Shown here in pieces: positions 1-7,156 of a stretch of DNA of 64,000 nucleotides; positions within the stretch are counted from its first letter, which is position 1; each line of letters opens with the position of its first letter. Source of the stretch: Blastococcus aurantiacus (GTDB lineage: Bacteria; Actinomycetota; Actinomycetes; Mycobacteriales; Geodermatophilaceae); the NCBI RefSeq assembly GCF_900102425.1, contig NZ_FNBT01000001.1:434001-498000 (forward strand), read 5' to 3'. Below the pieces are notes generated by a model that worked only from the letters and a program-made list of their open reading frames with translations, was not told the DNA's origin and ran no database searches. A program made the translations under genes and the position numbers.

Positions 1-150
1 GACCCGCCGACCGCGCGGGCGCTGGTCGAGGACCTGCGGACCGCGCTGGCCGGCCGGGTGGTGGTCTGCGTGACCCACGACGACGACGTGCCGCGCCCGG
101 GCGACACCGTCGTCCGGCTCGGCGAGGCCGCCGCCCGCACGCCCGCCTAG
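1..150 (+). CDS. C-terminal end of an ABC transporter ATPase (CydC-like), partial
   Basis: The first 49 codons are open in frame 1 and end at TAG. They read like the last part of an ABC ATPase domain: a DPPTARAL stretch that fits the segment after the Walker B/D-loop, then VVVCVTHDDDV, which fits the beta strand and H-loop histidine, then a short tail. The style is closest to the C-terminus of CydC/CydD-type thiol exporter subunits, but only this fragment is available, so the subfamily is a guess. The stop overlaps the stop of the convergent downstream gene by a few bases. The rest of the gene lies upstream of the window. Confidence 0.55.
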   Translation, partial: DPPTARALVEDLRTALAGRVVVCVTHDDDVPRPGDTVVRLGEAAARTPA

Positions 151-476
151 CGGCGCCCGGGGACGAGCGCGGCGAGCGGCACGTGGTGCTGCCCGGCGTG
201 GACGTCCCGGTCCCGGAGGCTGCCCTGCGCGACCGGCCGCGGGAACGACACCTTGACCACGTTCAGCTCCGGGATGCGGAAGAAGAGGATGTCCGCCGGG
301 TCGAGGTCGTACAGCCGGGCCACGACGTCCTCGTCCAGGAACTCCTCGTCGGCGACCAGGGCGTAGCCCTCGGCGTCCCGCATGAACAGCTCCATGGTCA
401 CCCAGAACGGGCCGGCGTTCTTCGACCGGACCTCCAGGGCGAGCTCGCCCAGCGTGGGCAGGTGCTCGGCGCTCAT
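147..476 (-). CDS. DUF4387 family protein
   Basis: A 109-residue protein starting MSAEHLPTLGELALEV, with the RSKNAGPFWVTMELF segment and a C-terminal FPRPVAQGSLRDRDVHAGQ stretch that are typical of DUF4387. Members of this family are nearly always encoded directly after an AtuA/DUF1446 protein, as here. The ATG overlaps the TGA of the upstream gene (ATGA), so the two are probably translationally coupled. The biochemical role is unknown; inference is that it is a second subunit of, or accessory to, the AtuA-like enzyme. No signal peptide or membrane segment is visible. Confidence 0.85.
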   Translation of the reverse strand: MSAEHLPTLGELALEVRSKNAGPFWVTMELFMRDAEGYALVADEEFLDEDVVARLYDLDPADILFFRIPELNVVKVSFPRPVAQGSLRDRDVHAGQHHVPLAALVPGRR

Positions 477-1861
477 CGGGTGGCCCCCTCGGGCAGGCGG
501 AGCCGGAACATGCCGGTCGGTGAGTCGACGTCGACGACGTGGTGGAGGGCGAACTCGTACGACGGGCCGCGCTCGGTCTCGGCCGGCGAGTAGGCGAACG
601 CCAGGCTCGGCAGGTAGGCCATGTCCCGCGTGGGGAGGTGCAGCATCAGCGGGTTGGCGATCTTCGCGACCGACGTCGCGGTCGCCTGGTCGGCGGCGTG
701 CACGAGCAGCATCACCCCCACCTCCCGCGGTGGGCCGGTGGCCGGGTCGATCGACTCCAGGACGGCGTCGTAGCCGTAGAGCCGCAGGTCGATCTCGTAC
801 TCGGGCGGCGAGATCCCGAGGGTCTGCCGGACCCGCGCGGTGAGGACCTGCTCCAGCAGCGCCGCCCAGTTCTCGATGCTGCCGAGGATGTGCGGATCGC
901 GGATCGCGCTGAACGACATGGTGGCGTAGCCGGAGATGCGGGCGCCCTCGAGCTTGATCGTGTGCTGGTCGGCGGGCTCGAACCGCGACCCCTCCACGCG
1001 GACCCGCCGCTCGTCCAGGGCCCGGTAGGTCGCCTCGCGCACCAGCAGCGTCCCGGCCGGTTCGCGCATCTGGAACGGGTCCACCGTCTCGTACAGCATG
1101 TGCGCGGCGACCGACGTGGGCGTGCAGGCCACCGCCGGGTCCAGCGGCTCGATGGTGAAACCGCCGGCGTCGATGGTGGCGAGGACGCCACCCGAGCGCG
1201 GGTCGGTGGTGCACTGGCCGCCGCACTCGACGATCTTCGCGGCGTGCCACGTCGGTCCGGCGGGCATGCCGCGCATCAGCGGGACGGCGGCGATCACGGC
1301 GGTGTCGGTGGCCCGCCCGGCGAGGACGACGTCGGCGCCGGCCTCCAGTGCCTCCATGATCGGCTCGGCGCCCATCATGCCGACGATGTGCGTGCAGCTC
1401 TCCAGCGTGGCCGCGTCCAGCGGGCCCTGGGGGGCGAGCGGGTGGATGCGGCCGGCGTCCAGTTGCGCCACCAGGTCGGCGGCGTCCTGCTCGCTGTAGA
1501 TGCGGGCGACGGTCAGAGCCAGGCCCTGCTCGCGCACAATCCCCTCCACGATGCCGGCGACCCAGTCGACGCCGGCATCGGTGCCGCCGGTGCCGCACGA
1601 GCCGATGACCAGCGGGATGCCCGCGGTCGCCGACGCACCGAGCAGTGAGCGCAGGTCGCGGGCGACGGCGGCGGCGCTGGTCTTGGCCGTCGCCGAGCCG
1701 AGGTAGTGGGGGCCCGAGTCGGTGGACCCGCCGTCGACGGCGATGACGTCGGCGCCGAGGGCGAGCCCCCGCTCGACCGTCCCGGCGGGGAAGCCGCCGC
1801 CGAGCATCCCCGACGGCACGAGGATCCGGACCTCCTCCGGCGGTGCTGGGGTGCTGGACAT
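473..1861 (-). CDS. AtuA family (DUF1446) acyclic terpene utilization-like protein
   Basis: A 462-residue protein with the family landmarks: N-terminal VRILVPSGMLGGGFPAGTVE, IAVDGGSTDSGPHYLG near residues 40-55, IGSCGTGGTDAGVDW, a VLAGRATDTAVIAA segment near residue 180, and VECGGQCTTDP. AtuA was named from the citronellol/geraniol utilization cluster of Pseudomonas, but most relatives occur in other catabolic clusters and the reaction is not established. It is the middle gene of a minus-strand operon: a D-2-hydroxyacid dehydrogenase lies 36 bp upstream and DUF4387 overlaps downstream. The company of a hydroxyacid dehydrogenase and a glycerate kinase argues for hydroxy-acid rather than terpene catabolism here (inference). 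Confidence 0.85.
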   Translation of the reverse strand: MSSTPAPPEEVRILVPSGMLGGGFPAGTVERGLALGADVIAVDGGSTDSGPHYLGSATAKTSAAAVARDLRSLLGASATAGIPLVIGSCGTGGTDAGVDWVAGIVEGIVREQGLALTVARIYSEQDAADLVAQLDAGRIHPLAPQGPLDAATLESCTHIVGMMGAEPIMEALEAGADVVLAGRATDTAVIAAVPLMRGMPAGPTWHAAKIVECGGQCTTDPRSGGVLATIDAGGFTIEPLDPAVACTPTSVAAHMLYETVDPFQMREPAGTLLVREATYRALDERRVRVEGSRFEPADQHTIKLEGARISGYATMSFSAIRDPHILGSIENWAALLEQVLTARVRQTLGISPPEYEIDLRLYGYDAVLESIDPATGPPREVGVMLLVHAADQATATSVAKIANPLMLHLPTRDMAYLPSLAFAYSPAETERGPSYEFALHHVVDVDSPTGMFRLRLPEGATR

Positions 1862-1897
1862 CGCGTGGGTCCTCTCGACGGGGTCGGGTGATCGGGA

Positions 1898-2872
1898 TCA
1901 GGCGGGCGGGATCAGGTGCGCGTTGAGCGAGTGGCGGGGCCGGCCGTCCAGCGCGGCGAGCAGCTCGCGGGCACCGTCGAGCCCGGCCGTGCGGCGCGCC
2001 TCGGCGGTCTGCCCGGCGAGGTGGGAGAACACGGTGATGCCCTCCACGCCGCGCAACGGGCTGTCCGGGGGCAGTGGTTCGGTGGTGGTCACGTCCAGCG
2101 CGGCGCCGGCGAGCCGCCCGGAGGTGACCGCCTCGGCCAGCGCCGCCTCGTCGACGATCGGCCCGCGCGCGGTGTTGACCAGGTGCGCGGTGGGCTTCAT
2201 CGCCGCGAGCGCGTCGGCGTCGAGCAGGTTGCGGGTGGCCGGGGTGAGGGCGGTGTGCACGGAGACGAAGTCGGACGAGGCGAGCAGCTCCCGCAGCTCG
2301 ACGAACCGCACCGACCCGTCGCGCTGCCCGGCCGGCACGCCGGTGGTGCACAGCACGGTCATCCCGAACGCCCGGGCGAGGGGGACGACGGCTCGGGCGG
2401 TCGCTCCGTAGCCGATGAGGCCGAGCACCCTGCCGCGCAGTTCGACGCCGCTCGCCCGGGGCCAGCCGCCCGCGGCCACGCCCGTCGCCACCGGCACGAG
2501 CCGGCGGGCCTGGGCCAGGAGGAGCGCCAGGGTGTACTCGGCCACGGCGTTCGCGTTGATGCCGGGCAGGTTGCTCACCGAGATGCCCGCGCGGGTGGCG
2601 GCGTCGACGTCGACGGAGTCGTACCCGACGCCCGTGCGCACGACGGCACGGAGCCGTGGTGCGCGGGCGAGGACGGCGGCCGTCATCGGCTCGTTCGCGA
2701 CGAGCGCCCCCACGGCGCCGTCCAGGGCGGTCACGAGGTCGTCCTCGGTGCGCGCTCCGCGCAGCGGTCGGTGCCGGGTGGCGTACCCGGCGTCGCGCAG
2801 CAGGAGGTCGACCTCGTCGCCGGGCACGAGGTGGTCCGTGGTGATCAGCACCGCCCCGGGCGTAGCGGACAT
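1898..2872 (-). CDS. D-2-hydroxyacid dehydrogenase
   Basis: A 324-residue NAD(P)-dependent D-2-hydroxyacid dehydrogenase. The two-domain fold is indicated by VVRTGVGYDSVDVDAA near residue 85, LRGRVLGLIGYGATA for the nucleotide-binding loop (the third glycine of GxGxxG is Ala), VNTARGPIVDE with the catalytic Arg, TTTEPLPPDSPL with the Glu, and FSHLAGQT with the catalytic His. The chosen ATG has GAGGAGG 5-12 bases upstream; an alternative start 7 codons earlier lacks this. It is the first gene of the operon with the AtuA-like and DUF4387 genes, transcribed away from a GntR regulator. Substrate is not predictable; glyoxylate/hydroxypyruvate or 3-phosphoglycerate-like acids are candidates. Confidence 0.88.
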   Translation of the reverse strand: MSATPGAVLITTDHLVPGDEVDLLLRDAGYATRHRPLRGARTEDDLVTALDGAVGALVANEPMTAAVLARAPRLRAVVRTGVGYDSVDVDAATRAGISVSNLPGINANAVAEYTLALLLAQARRLVPVATGVAAGGWPRASGVELRGRVLGLIGYGATARAVVPLARAFGMTVLCTTGVPAGQRDGSVRFVELRELLASSDFVSVHTALTPATRNLLDADALAAMKPTAHLVNTARGPIVDEAALAEAVTSGRLAGAALDVTTTEPLPPDSPLRGVEGITVFSHLAGQTAEARRTAGLDGARELLAALDGRPRHSLNAHLIPPA

Positions 2873-2903
2873 CGGTTCCTCCTCGCGTCCCACTGCAACG
2901 TAC

Positions 2904-2947
2904 TTGCCATAGCAACCAAGTCAACCATCGCATCATGGTTTGCCATA
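2904..2947. promoter_or_regulatory. Divergent operator/promoter region of the GntR locus
   Basis: This is an AT-rich island in a GC-rich region, between the divergent hydroxyacid dehydrogenase and GntR genes. It contains the inverted repeat AACCAT-N6-ATGGTT (2923-2940) and two copies of TTGCCATA (2904-2911 and 2940-2947), the first also reading as TTGC-N4-GCAA. GntR/FCD regulators commonly autoregulate from such divergent sites. Which repeat is bound is not known. Confidence 0.6.
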
Positions 2948-2968
2948 AAGCTGGCTAGACTCTCCGCC

Positions 2969-3703
2969 ATGACGGTGTTGACGGGTGCGAGGCCGACGGG
3001 TGACGCCGGCGGGACGCGGGCGGAGTTCGTCTACCGCGAGGTCCGTCGGCAGATCGGCTCCGGGGCGCTCCGGCCGGGGCAGAAGATCACCGAGCGCGGC
3101 CTGGCCGACGAGCTGTCCGTGAGCCCGACGCCCGTCCGAGAGGCCATCCGCCGGCTCGAGCAGGACGGGCTGATCGAGCGCCTGAGGCCGCGCACCGTCG
3201 TCATCACCGACATGCAGGAACGGGCCATCGACGACCTGGCCGAGGTGGAGGTCGCCCTGCGGGGACTGGTGGCCCGCTTCGCCGCGCGGCACGCCACGCC
3301 GGAGCAGCTGGACCGTCTCGACGCGATCCTCGACGAGGCCGACGACCAGCTGATCGTGCTGACGACGAGGTACCGCAACGGCGAGGACGTCGAGCGGCAC
3401 GTCACCGCGCTGCTGGACCTCATGCAGGACTTCAACGACGCGCTCGAGGCGTGCGCGAACAACCCGGTGCTCGTGCGACTGCTCGCCCAGTCCCGCGTCT
3501 TCTCCCGGCCCGAGCGCCGCGCCCGGCTGCTCGAGGAGATCGCGGCCGACGGCAGCTTCGGGCTGGACCGGTACGGCAGCCACCGGGCGCTGGTGCGGGC
3601 GCTGCGCGCCGGGGACGCCGCCACCGCGGAGGAGCTGGACAACGCCGACGCCCAGGGCGGCCTCGACGCGCTGCGGGCCCGCAACCGGGACCGCCGGTCA
3701 TGA
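2969..3703 (+). CDS. GntR family transcriptional regulator (FCD type)
   Basis: A 244-residue regulator. The N-terminal winged helix is clear: FVYREVRRQIGSGALRPGQ, then ERGLADELSVSPTPVREAI, IRRLEQDGLIERLRPR. The C-terminal part, about residues 85-235, is helical and looks like an FCD ligand domain, with a GSHRALVRALRAGDA motif carrying the usual late His. Such regulators bind carboxylic-acid effectors, often through a metal. It is divergent from the hydroxyacid dehydrogenase operon and 40 bp upstream of glycerate kinase, so it probably controls both. The start ATG follows the AT-rich operator closely with little room for a long leader. Confidence 0.9.
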   Translation: MTVLTGARPTGDAGGTRAEFVYREVRRQIGSGALRPGQKITERGLADELSVSPTPVREAIRRLEQDGLIERLRPRTVVITDMQERAIDDLAEVEVALRGLVARFAARHATPEQLDRLDAILDEADDQLIVLTTRYRNGEDVERHVTALLDLMQDFNDALEACANNPVLVRLLAQSRVFSRPERRARLLEEIAADGSFGLDRYGSHRALVRALRAGDAATAEELDNADAQGGLDALRARNRDRRS

Positions 3704-3743
3704 CCGGCGCCGCCCACCGGATCGCAGGACCGCGGCGAGCCTG

Positions 3744-4835
3744 ATGCGCGTGCTCCTCGCGCCGGACTCGTTCAAGGGATCGGCCACCGCCGGCGGGGTC
3801 GCGGCCGCGCTACGGGACGGGTGGCTGTCCGAACGGGCGTCCGACGAGGTGGTGCTCGCGCCGATGGCCGACGGCGGGGAGGGCACCCTCGACGCCTTCG
3901 CCGCAGCCGTGCCCGGTGCCCGGCGGGTTCCGCTGGAGGTCGACGGACCCGACGGCCGGCGGGTGCGCTGCAGCTGGCTCCGCCTCCCGGACGGCACGGG
4001 CGTCGTGGAGCTGGCGGCGGCCAGCGGCCTGCCGCTCATGCGCCGGCCCGACGCCTTCGCGGCCCACACGCTCGGCTTCGGCCAGGCGATCGCCTCGGCC
4101 CTGGACAAGGGCGTGGACCGGCTCCTGCTCGCCCTCGGGGGCAGCGCGAGCACCGACGGCGGCACCGGTCTGCTCACCGCCCTCGGCGCCCGCTTCCTCG
4201 ATCGCGCCGGCCGGCAGGTCCCCCTCGGCAACGCGGGGTTGGCCGTGCTGGATCGGATCGACCTCACCGGGCTGCGACCGCTGCCCTCCGGTGGCGCGAC
4301 GGTGCTGGGCGACGTCGACGCGCCGTTGCTCGGGCCGTCCGGCGCCGCGGCCGTCTTCGGGCCGCAGAAGGGAGCCCGGCCCGCCGACGTGCCGGTGCTG
4401 GAGGCGGGACTCGAGCGGCTGGCCGGGCTCACCGGCGGGGACCCGGCCGAGCCGGGGACGGGCGCGGCCGGTGGCGCGGGGTTCGGGCTCCGGCTCTGGG
4501 GCGCCACGATGGCCACCGGTGCCGCCGCCGTCGGGGACGCCGTGGACCTCCCACGACTGGTGAGCGCGGCCGACCTGGTCGTGACCGGCGAGGGCCGCTA
4601 CGACGAGCAGAGCGCCGCGGGCAAGGTGCCGTCCTACGTCCAGGACCTCGCCCGGCGGGCGGGGACACCCACGCTGCTCGTCGCCGGCAGCATCACCACC
4701 GGCACCGAGGGGTTCGCGGCTACCGCCTCGCTCGTCGACGTGGCCGGGGACCTCCCGGCGGCCCTGCAGGACCCCACGCGGTGGCTGCGCCGAGCGGCCG
4801 CCGACCTCGCATGCCGGTACCCGACCGCACCCTGA
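3744..4835 (+). CDS. Glycerate kinase (GlxK/GarK family)
   Basis: A 363-residue protein beginning MRVLLAPDSFKGSATA, the signature of the glycerate kinase type 1 family. It also has PMADGGEGTLDAF, ALGGSASTDGGTGLL near residues 130-145, GAAAVFGPQKGA and VVTGEGRYDEQSAAGK. It phosphorylates D-glycerate, normally to 2-phosphoglycerate, feeding lower glycolysis. The length matches the family. It follows the GntR gene by 40 bp, suggesting an operon, and complements the hydroxyacid dehydrogenase, which could make glycerate from hydroxypyruvate (inference). Confidence 0.92.
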   Translation: MRVLLAPDSFKGSATAGGVAAALRDGWLSERASDEVVLAPMADGGEGTLDAFAAAVPGARRVPLEVDGPDGRRVRCSWLRLPDGTGVVELAAASGLPLMRRPDAFAAHTLGFGQAIASALDKGVDRLLLALGGSASTDGGTGLLTALGARFLDRAGRQVPLGNAGLAVLDRIDLTGLRPLPSGGATVLGDVDAPLLGPSGAAAVFGPQKGARPADVPVLEAGLERLAGLTGGDPAEPGTGAAGGAGFGLRLWGATMATGAAAVGDAVDLPRLVSAADLVVTGEGRYDEQSAAGKVPSYVQDLARRAGTPTLLVAGSITTGTEGFAATASLVDVAGDLPAALQDPTRWLRRAAADLACRYPTAP

Positions 4836-4882
4836 CGAGCGCGACTCCCGACGGGTCCGGGCCGACCGCTCCTCTCGTGCTG

Positions 4883-5512
4883 TCAGGCTGCGGGCACGTC
4901 CACCGGGATCTCGGTACCGAGCTCCGCACCCTGCAGCAGCTCCAGGTCGTCGCCGGACCAGAACTTGCCGGGGTCGTACCAGTTCTGCGGGCGCGAGGCC
5001 GGCAGGAGCCCCATCGCCGTGTAGGTCGCCGCGACGAGCTCCGCGCAGTAGACGGCCTCCGCGGAGGTGCGGCGGCGCAGCCGCCCGTTGATCCAGCCGG
5101 CGGCCAGGCCGCGCGTGGTCGGGAAGGGCCGGCCGTCCAGCCGCGCCACGGTGCGCAGCACGGCGTCCTCCATGTCGGGGGTCACGCCGCCGTCGTCGGC
5201 CGGGCCGACCAGCTGCCGCAGGTAGGGCTGCTGGCCGTACCTCCGGCGCCAGGTCAGGACGGCGTCGCGCAGGTCGTGCAGCTGCACCCCGCGCTGGTGC
5301 TCCCCGGACCAGACGTCGGGCAGCGACCGCCCCAGCTCGGCGTGCCACAGCAGCGGCGGCAGGTCGTCCAGGACCACGGCCATACCGACGTGGTTGACCG
5401 GCGCGTTGGTCACCGCACGGATGGCGCGGTCGGCGACCGAGACGCCGCGGAAGATCCAGACGTCACCGGTGCGGGTCAGGTCGACCGCGTCGTCGAGCGG
5501 GAGCGCAGGCAC
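4883..5512 (-). CDS. Permuted papain-fold (YiiX/NlpC-P60-like) hydrolase
   Basis: A 209-residue protein from a GTG start. Landmarks are TGDVWIFRGVSV at the N-terminus, NAPVNHVGMAVVLDD (candidate active-site His near residue 41) and EAVYCAELVAATYTAMGLLP (candidate nucleophile Cys near residue 155). A His-before-Cys order is that of circularly permuted papain-like amidases of the YiiX/YaeF group. Known relatives hydrolyse peptide or lipid amides; the substrate here is unknown. No signal peptide is visible. It faces a small plus-strand gene with only 19 bases between the two GTG starts. Confidence 0.7.
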   Translation of the reverse strand: MPALPLDDAVDLTRTGDVWIFRGVSVADRAIRAVTNAPVNHVGMAVVLDDLPPLLWHAELGRSLPDVWSGEHQRGVQLHDLRDAVLTWRRRYGQQPYLRQLVGPADDGGVTPDMEDAVLRTVARLDGRPFPTTRGLAAGWINGRLRRRTSAEAVYCAELVAATYTAMGLLPASRPQNWYDPGKFWSGDDLELLQGAELGTEIPVDVPAA

Positions 5513-5519
5513 GGGGCGC

Positions 5520-5526
5520 TACGTTA
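5520..5526. promoter_or_regulatory. Overlapping divergent -10 elements for two leaderless genes
   Basis: In the 19-base gap between two divergent GTG starts, the plus strand reads TACGTT (5520-5525), 6 bases before the GTG at 5532. The minus strand reads TAACGT over 5526-5521, 8 bases before the GTG at 5512. Both fit the actinobacterial TANNNT -10 consensus, and no Shine-Dalgarno sequence fits in the gap. Leaderless transcription in both directions from interlocked -10 boxes is inferred. Confidence 0.5.
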
Positions 5527-5531
5527 CGGAC

Positions 5532-5765
5532 GTGCGCCCCTGGAAGCTGCTCGGACTGGCCGGCCTCGCCGGTGTCGCCGCCACCGGTGCGGTGCTGGCC
5601 CGCGACGAGCGCCAGCGCCGGGCGCTGACCCCGGACGACGTGCGGGCGCGGCTGCACGAGCGGCACGCCGCGCTGGCCGCCGTCCCGGAGCCCGCACCTC
5701 CGACGACGACCGAGCTGCGCGCCGGCCGCACCCACCGGGTCGCGAGGATCCTGCGCCGCCGCTGA
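5532..5765 (+). CDS. Small membrane-anchored hypothetical protein
   Basis: A 77-residue protein read from a GTG. It has VRPWKLLGLAGLAGVAATG, i.e. a short charged N-terminus and one hydrophobic segment (residues 5-22), then an Arg-rich cytosolic tail with DDVRARLHERHA. It is not recognised as a named family. The start was chosen because the codons before it overlap the divergent gene and a TANNNT element sits 6 bases upstream. It may be a small envelope protein of actinobacteria. Confidence 0.65.
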   Translation: MRPWKLLGLAGLAGVAATGAVLARDERQRRALTPDDVRARLHERHAALAAVPEPAPPTTTELRAGRTHRVARILRRR

Positions 5766-5849
5766 CCGTTCCGGCTGCGCGGGATCGGTATGCCCTCGGC
5801 TGGGGCGGGTAGGGCGGGAGGACCGTCCACCCACAGCTCAGGAGTTCCC

Positions 5850-6398
5850 ATGGCCCGCAACACCCTCTCCCGCACGCTGCACGACGTCGGCCTGTCCGCC
5901 TGGTTCGGAGGCACGCTGGCCAACGCGGTGGCGCTGAACGCCGCCGCGGGCGAGGCCGGGTCCGACGCCGCCACCGGCCGGGTCGCCAACGCCGGCTGGG
6001 ACCGGTGGACGCCGGTCAACGCCGCCGCCATCGGCGCGCACCTCGTCGGCAGCGTCGGCCAGCTGCGCGCGAACAAGCAGCGGGTCGCCGCCCAGCAGGG
6101 CGTCGCCGGCATGTCCACGCTCAAGACGCTGGTCACCGCCGCCGCGCTCGGCGCCACCGCCTACAGCCGGGTGCTCGGCCAGCGGGTCTCTGCCGCGGGG
6201 GCGGTGCCCTCGAAGTCGGGCACGAAGCCGAGCAAGCGCACCAAGGTGGCCCAGGCCGACGTGGCCGTCGCCCAGCAGCAGCTGGACACCCTGCAGTGGG
6301 TCATCCCGGCCCTGACCGGCGTGCTGGTCGCGATCAGCTCCTACGCCGGTGAGCAGCAGCGTCCCGGCGAGGTGGCGCAGGGCCTCTCGGCGACCTGA
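5850..6398 (+). CDS. Conserved hypothetical membrane protein
   Basis: A 182-residue protein. The ATG is preceded by AGGAG at 5-9 bases, which decides this start over an ORF start 60 bases upstream. It begins MARNTLSRTLHDVGLSAW, has moderately hydrophobic segments near residues 12-30 and 50-62, an Ala-rich segment at about 90-105, a Lys-rich linker (KSGTKPSKRTK), and a final hydrophobic helix LQWVIPALTGVLVAISSYA. The pattern suggests 3-4 membrane helices. No named family is recognised and neighbours give no functional clue. Confidence 0.8.
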   Translation: MARNTLSRTLHDVGLSAWFGGTLANAVALNAAAGEAGSDAATGRVANAGWDRWTPVNAAAIGAHLVGSVGQLRANKQRVAAQQGVAGMSTLKTLVTAAALGATAYSRVLGQRVSAAGAVPSKSGTKPSKRTKVAQADVAVAQQQLDTLQWVIPALTGVLVAISSYAGEQQRPGEVAQGLSAT

Positions 6399-6411
6399 CC
6401 GGCGCAGCGGC

Positions 6412-7155
6412 CTAGCCGGGCAGCGCGGCCTCGTCCTTGAGCGCCACGCCGGAGGCGCCCAGCTCGCGGGCGCCGGCCAGGAGTGCGGCGACCGTGCTGG
6501 CCGCCTGCTCGTAACCCAGGCCGTGGGGCGGGCGGACGTTGGAGACGCAGTTGCGCTCCGCGTCCACCCGCCCCGGGCGCGGGTCCCAGGTGAGGTAGAC
6601 GCCGAGCGAGTCCGCCGACGACAACCCCGGCCGTTCGCCGACGAGCACGACGACCGCCCGCAAGCCCAGCGCCGCGCCGATCTCGTCCCCGAGGGCCACC
6701 CGCGCCTGGTGCGCCAGCACCAGCGGGGCGACCGACCACCCCGCCAGCCGCGCCAGGAGCGCGGTGACCAGCCCGGCCGCGTGCTCGTGCACCGCCCGCG
6801 GCGAGAGCCCGTCGGCGATCACGATGCCGAGGTCCGCACCGGCCGACGGCAGAGCGGTGCCCTCGGCCAGCCGGCGGCCGAGGTCGGGGCGCTGCAGGTA
6901 CTCGGCCCGGTCGGCGGCCGCCGACCGCACCTCCAGCACCTCGAGCCCGGGCAGCGCAGCCCGCACGCGGACGGGGTCCAGCGGCGCGTGCACGGCGTCC
7001 CGGGCGACGGCGTGCGCGGCTCTGAACTCCAGCTCGCGGGAGGTCGGCAGCGCGTCACCGGCCCGGCCCAGCGCCACCCGCGCCCGGGTGGCGCTGCGCA
7101 GCGCGGCCCACGGGTCAGGGCCAGAATGGCCATCCTGGCCCTCATGAACACTCAT
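6412..7155 (-). CDS. eutC: Ethanolamine ammonia-lyase small subunit
   Basis: A 247-residue subunit of adenosylcobalamin-dependent ethanolamine ammonia-lyase, which splits ethanolamine into acetaldehyde and ammonia. Family landmarks are ARVALGRAGDALPT, LQRPDLGRRLAEG, DLGIVIADGLSPRAV, VVLVGERPGLSSADS and NCVSNVRPPHG. The ATG overlaps the end of eutB (ATGA). The first 13 residues precede the conserved start of the family and are encoded largely by a palindromic DNA element at 7118-7156. No carboxysome-like shell genes or acetaldehyde dehydrogenase lie nearby, so this is a minimal, cytosolic ethanolamine pathway. Confidence 0.96.
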   Translation of the reverse strand: MSVHEGQDGHSGPDPWAALRSATRARVALGRAGDALPTSRELEFRAAHAVARDAVHAPLDPVRVRAALPGLEVLEVRSAAADRAEYLQRPDLGRRLAEGTALPSAGADLGIVIADGLSPRAVHEHAAGLVTALLARLAGWSVAPLVLAHQARVALGDEIGAALGLRAVVVLVGERPGLSSADSLGVYLTWDPRPGRVDAERNCVSNVRPPHGLGYEQAASTVAALLAGARELGASGVALKDEAALPG

Positions 7156-7156
7156 G
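7118..7156. repeat. Tandem palindromes inside the 5' end of eutC
   Basis: GGGCCAG (7118-7124) and CTGGCCC (7135-7141) flank the perfect palindrome ATGGCCAT (7126-7133), giving a 24-bp palindrome with one mismatched pair. It is followed directly by CATGA-N4-TCATG (7143-7156), which contains the eutC start codon. Two adjacent palindromes of this quality in coding DNA look like an inserted repetitive element. Whether it is dispersed in the genome cannot be seen here. Confidence 0.6.

Noticed and set aside
147-2936. A 929-codon open frame on the minus strand
   Set aside because: Only its last 109 codons (DUF4387) are real. The rest is an Arg/Ala/Gly-rich shadow of the AtuA-like and dehydrogenase genes in another frame.
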